A stretch of DNA of 64,000 nucleotides from positions 310,001 through 374,000 of the forward strand of contig JAJUFC010000001.1 in assembly GCA_029263855.1 (NCBI GenBank), in the 5' to 3' direction. This DNA is from Candidatus Thermochlorobacteriaceae bacterium (GTDB lineage Bacteria > Bacteroidota > Chlorobiia > Chlorobiales > Thermochlorobacteraceae). The notes under the pieces were generated by a model, which was not told the origin of the DNA, searched no databases, and saw nothing but the letters and a program-made list of their open reading frames with translations. Each line of letters starts with the position of its first letter. The first letter of the stretch is position 1. Made by a program: the position numbers and the translations under genes. This document shows, piece by piece, positions 63,318 to 64,000 of this stretch.

Positions 63318-64000
63318 ATGCTTTCATTTCTTGACCGCGAAAAATCGATTGCGGAACCGGGCTACAATCGCTGGCTCTTTCCGCCTGCCGCGCTTGCCGT
63401 TCATTTGTGCATCGGGCAAGTTTATGGCATCTCCGTCTTCAATATCCCAATGACCAAACTCATTGGCATCACCGAGCCGCAAAAAGGCGTGGATTGGACG
63501 ATTCCCGAAATCGGTTGGATTTTCTCGATTGCGCTTGCGATGCTCGGCATTTCCGCCGCCGTGTTTGGCAAATGGGCAGAGCGTTCAGGTCCACGCAAGA
63601 CGATGTTTGTTTCGGCACTTTGCTGGTCGTCCGGCTTTTTAATCGGCGCGCTTGGCATCTATGTTCACAACTTGTGGCTGGTGTATTTCGGCTATGGGTT
63701 CGTTGGGGGAATCGGGCTTGGTTTGGGCTATATTTCGCCCGTTTCAACGCTGATGAAATGGTTCCCTGACCGACCCGGCATGGCAACAGGCATTGCGATT
63801 ATGGGCTTCGGCGGCGGCGCGATGATTGGCTCTCCGCTTGCTGTTGAACTTATGAACTACTTCAAAACGCCAACATCTATGGGCGTGTGGGAAACCTTCG
63901 TCGCTATGGGCTTGATTTATCTTGTCTTTATGCTCTACGGCGCATTTACGGCGCGCGTGCCTGCTCCTGATTGGAAACCCGAAGGTTGGACGCCAAGCGC
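63318..64000 (+). CDS. Major facilitator transporter (OFA/oxalate-formate antiporter-like), 3' end outside the window
   Basis: The first 227 residues are present, running off the right edge. A strong AAAAGGAGG site lies 7 bp before the ATG at 63318. At least five helices are seen, with LAVHLCIGQVYGISVFNIP, the MFS loop motif FGKWAERSGPRKTMFVSAL, and FGYGFVGGIGLGLGYISPVS with PDRPGMATGIAIMGFGGGA, all typical of the OFA family. Loops are slightly longer than in the classical antiporter. The substrate is probably a small organic acid but cannot be fixed. Confidence 0.88.
   Translation, partial: MLSFLDREKSIAEPGYNRWLFPPAALAVHLCIGQVYGISVFNIPMTKLIGITEPQKGVDWTIPEIGWIFSIALAMLGISAAVFGKWAERSGPRKTMFVSALCWSSGFLIGALGIYVHNLWLVYFGYGFVGGIGLGLGYISPVSTLMKWFPDRPGMATGIAIMGFGGGAMIGSPLAVELMNYFKTPTSMGVWETFVAMGLIYLVFMLYGAFTARVPAPDWKPEGWTPS

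Noticed and set aside
1-64000. CRISPR arrays, tRNA, rRNA, integrases and phage genes
   Set aside because: I looked in the intergenic gaps and found no regularly spaced repeats, no cloverleaf and no recombinase motif.

Overview
The window looks like a chromosomal segment of a bacteriochlorophyll-making member of the Chlorobiota (green sulfur bacteria and relatives such as Chloroherpeton or Thermochlorobacter types). The main clue is a clear bchC gene at 53.8 kb. Supporting clues are a Bacteroidota/Chlorobiota-style LptD, CarB encoded as a separate C-terminal half, a DUF3467 gene, YwqK/MORN_2 repeats and many small secreted lipoproteins. This placement rests on gene content only. I see no phage, integrase, complete insertion sequence, CRISPR array, rRNA or tRNA. 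It is mostly ordinary housekeeping chromosome with a few accessory patches.

Layout. 0-3 kb: 3' two thirds of gltB. 3.5-5.5 kb: a leftward run of five small cysteine-rich proteins (HMA-domain membrane protein, GDCCVxC protein, YHS lipoprotein, a 12-cysteine secreted peptide and another secreted cysteine protein) that looks like a metal or metalloid handling cassette. 5.5-11.7 kb: M1 peptidase lipoprotein, a small lipoprotein and lptD. 11.7-16.4 kb, leftward: amino-acid permease with a cytosolic tail, a Fur-family regulator overlapping hemC, and a TPR protein, with a folded three-way-junction repeat between permease and regulator. 16.7-19.4 kb: VWA lipoprotein, DUF6252-like lipoprotein and a probable beta-barrel. 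19.5-25 kb: prfB with a programmed +1 frameshift, a class II aldolase, gatC, a dead trypsin-like protease fused to MORN repeats, a DUF167 protein, then lpxK and a DUF374 acyltransferase leftward. 25-34 kb: lon, hisF, M16 peptidase, nuoM, nuoN, ddl. 34-41 kb: sdhC-sdhD-sdhA without sdhB, hldD, a degenerate amino-acid kinase, phoH, and an ABC-2 permease. 41-46.6 kb: sodium/sugar symporter with galT and galK, then radA. 46.7-51 kb: a very large GH13 alpha-amylase with a histone-H1-like tail and a DUF3467 protein. 51-56.7 kb: panB, pckA, bchC, carB C-half. 56.9-61.2 kb: two SGNH proteins and an MBOAT acyltransferase, probably a surface-polymer acetylation operon. 61.3-64 kb: moeA, a sulfite-oxidase-like molybdoenzyme, and the start of an MFS carrier.

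How they fit together. LptD, LpxK, the DUF374 acyltransferase and HldD point to a heptose-containing LPS outer membrane. hemC (next to a Fur-type sensor) and bchC both serve tetrapyrrole synthesis. nuoM/N and sdhCDA show a respiratory or reverse-electron-flow chain. The symporter-galT-galK set, the GH13 enzyme and pckA suggest sugar or glycogen metabolism alongside phototrophy.

Nothing here is an obviously new defence or mobile system. The most unusual items are the cysteine-rich cassette (3.5-5.5 kb), the pseudoprotease-MORN fusion (21.7 kb), the amylase with a lysine-rich tail (46.7 kb), the pseudokinase before phoH (38.4 kb), the three-way-junction repeat (14.2 kb), and a TTGGCAC motif found 74-88 nt before four start codons.
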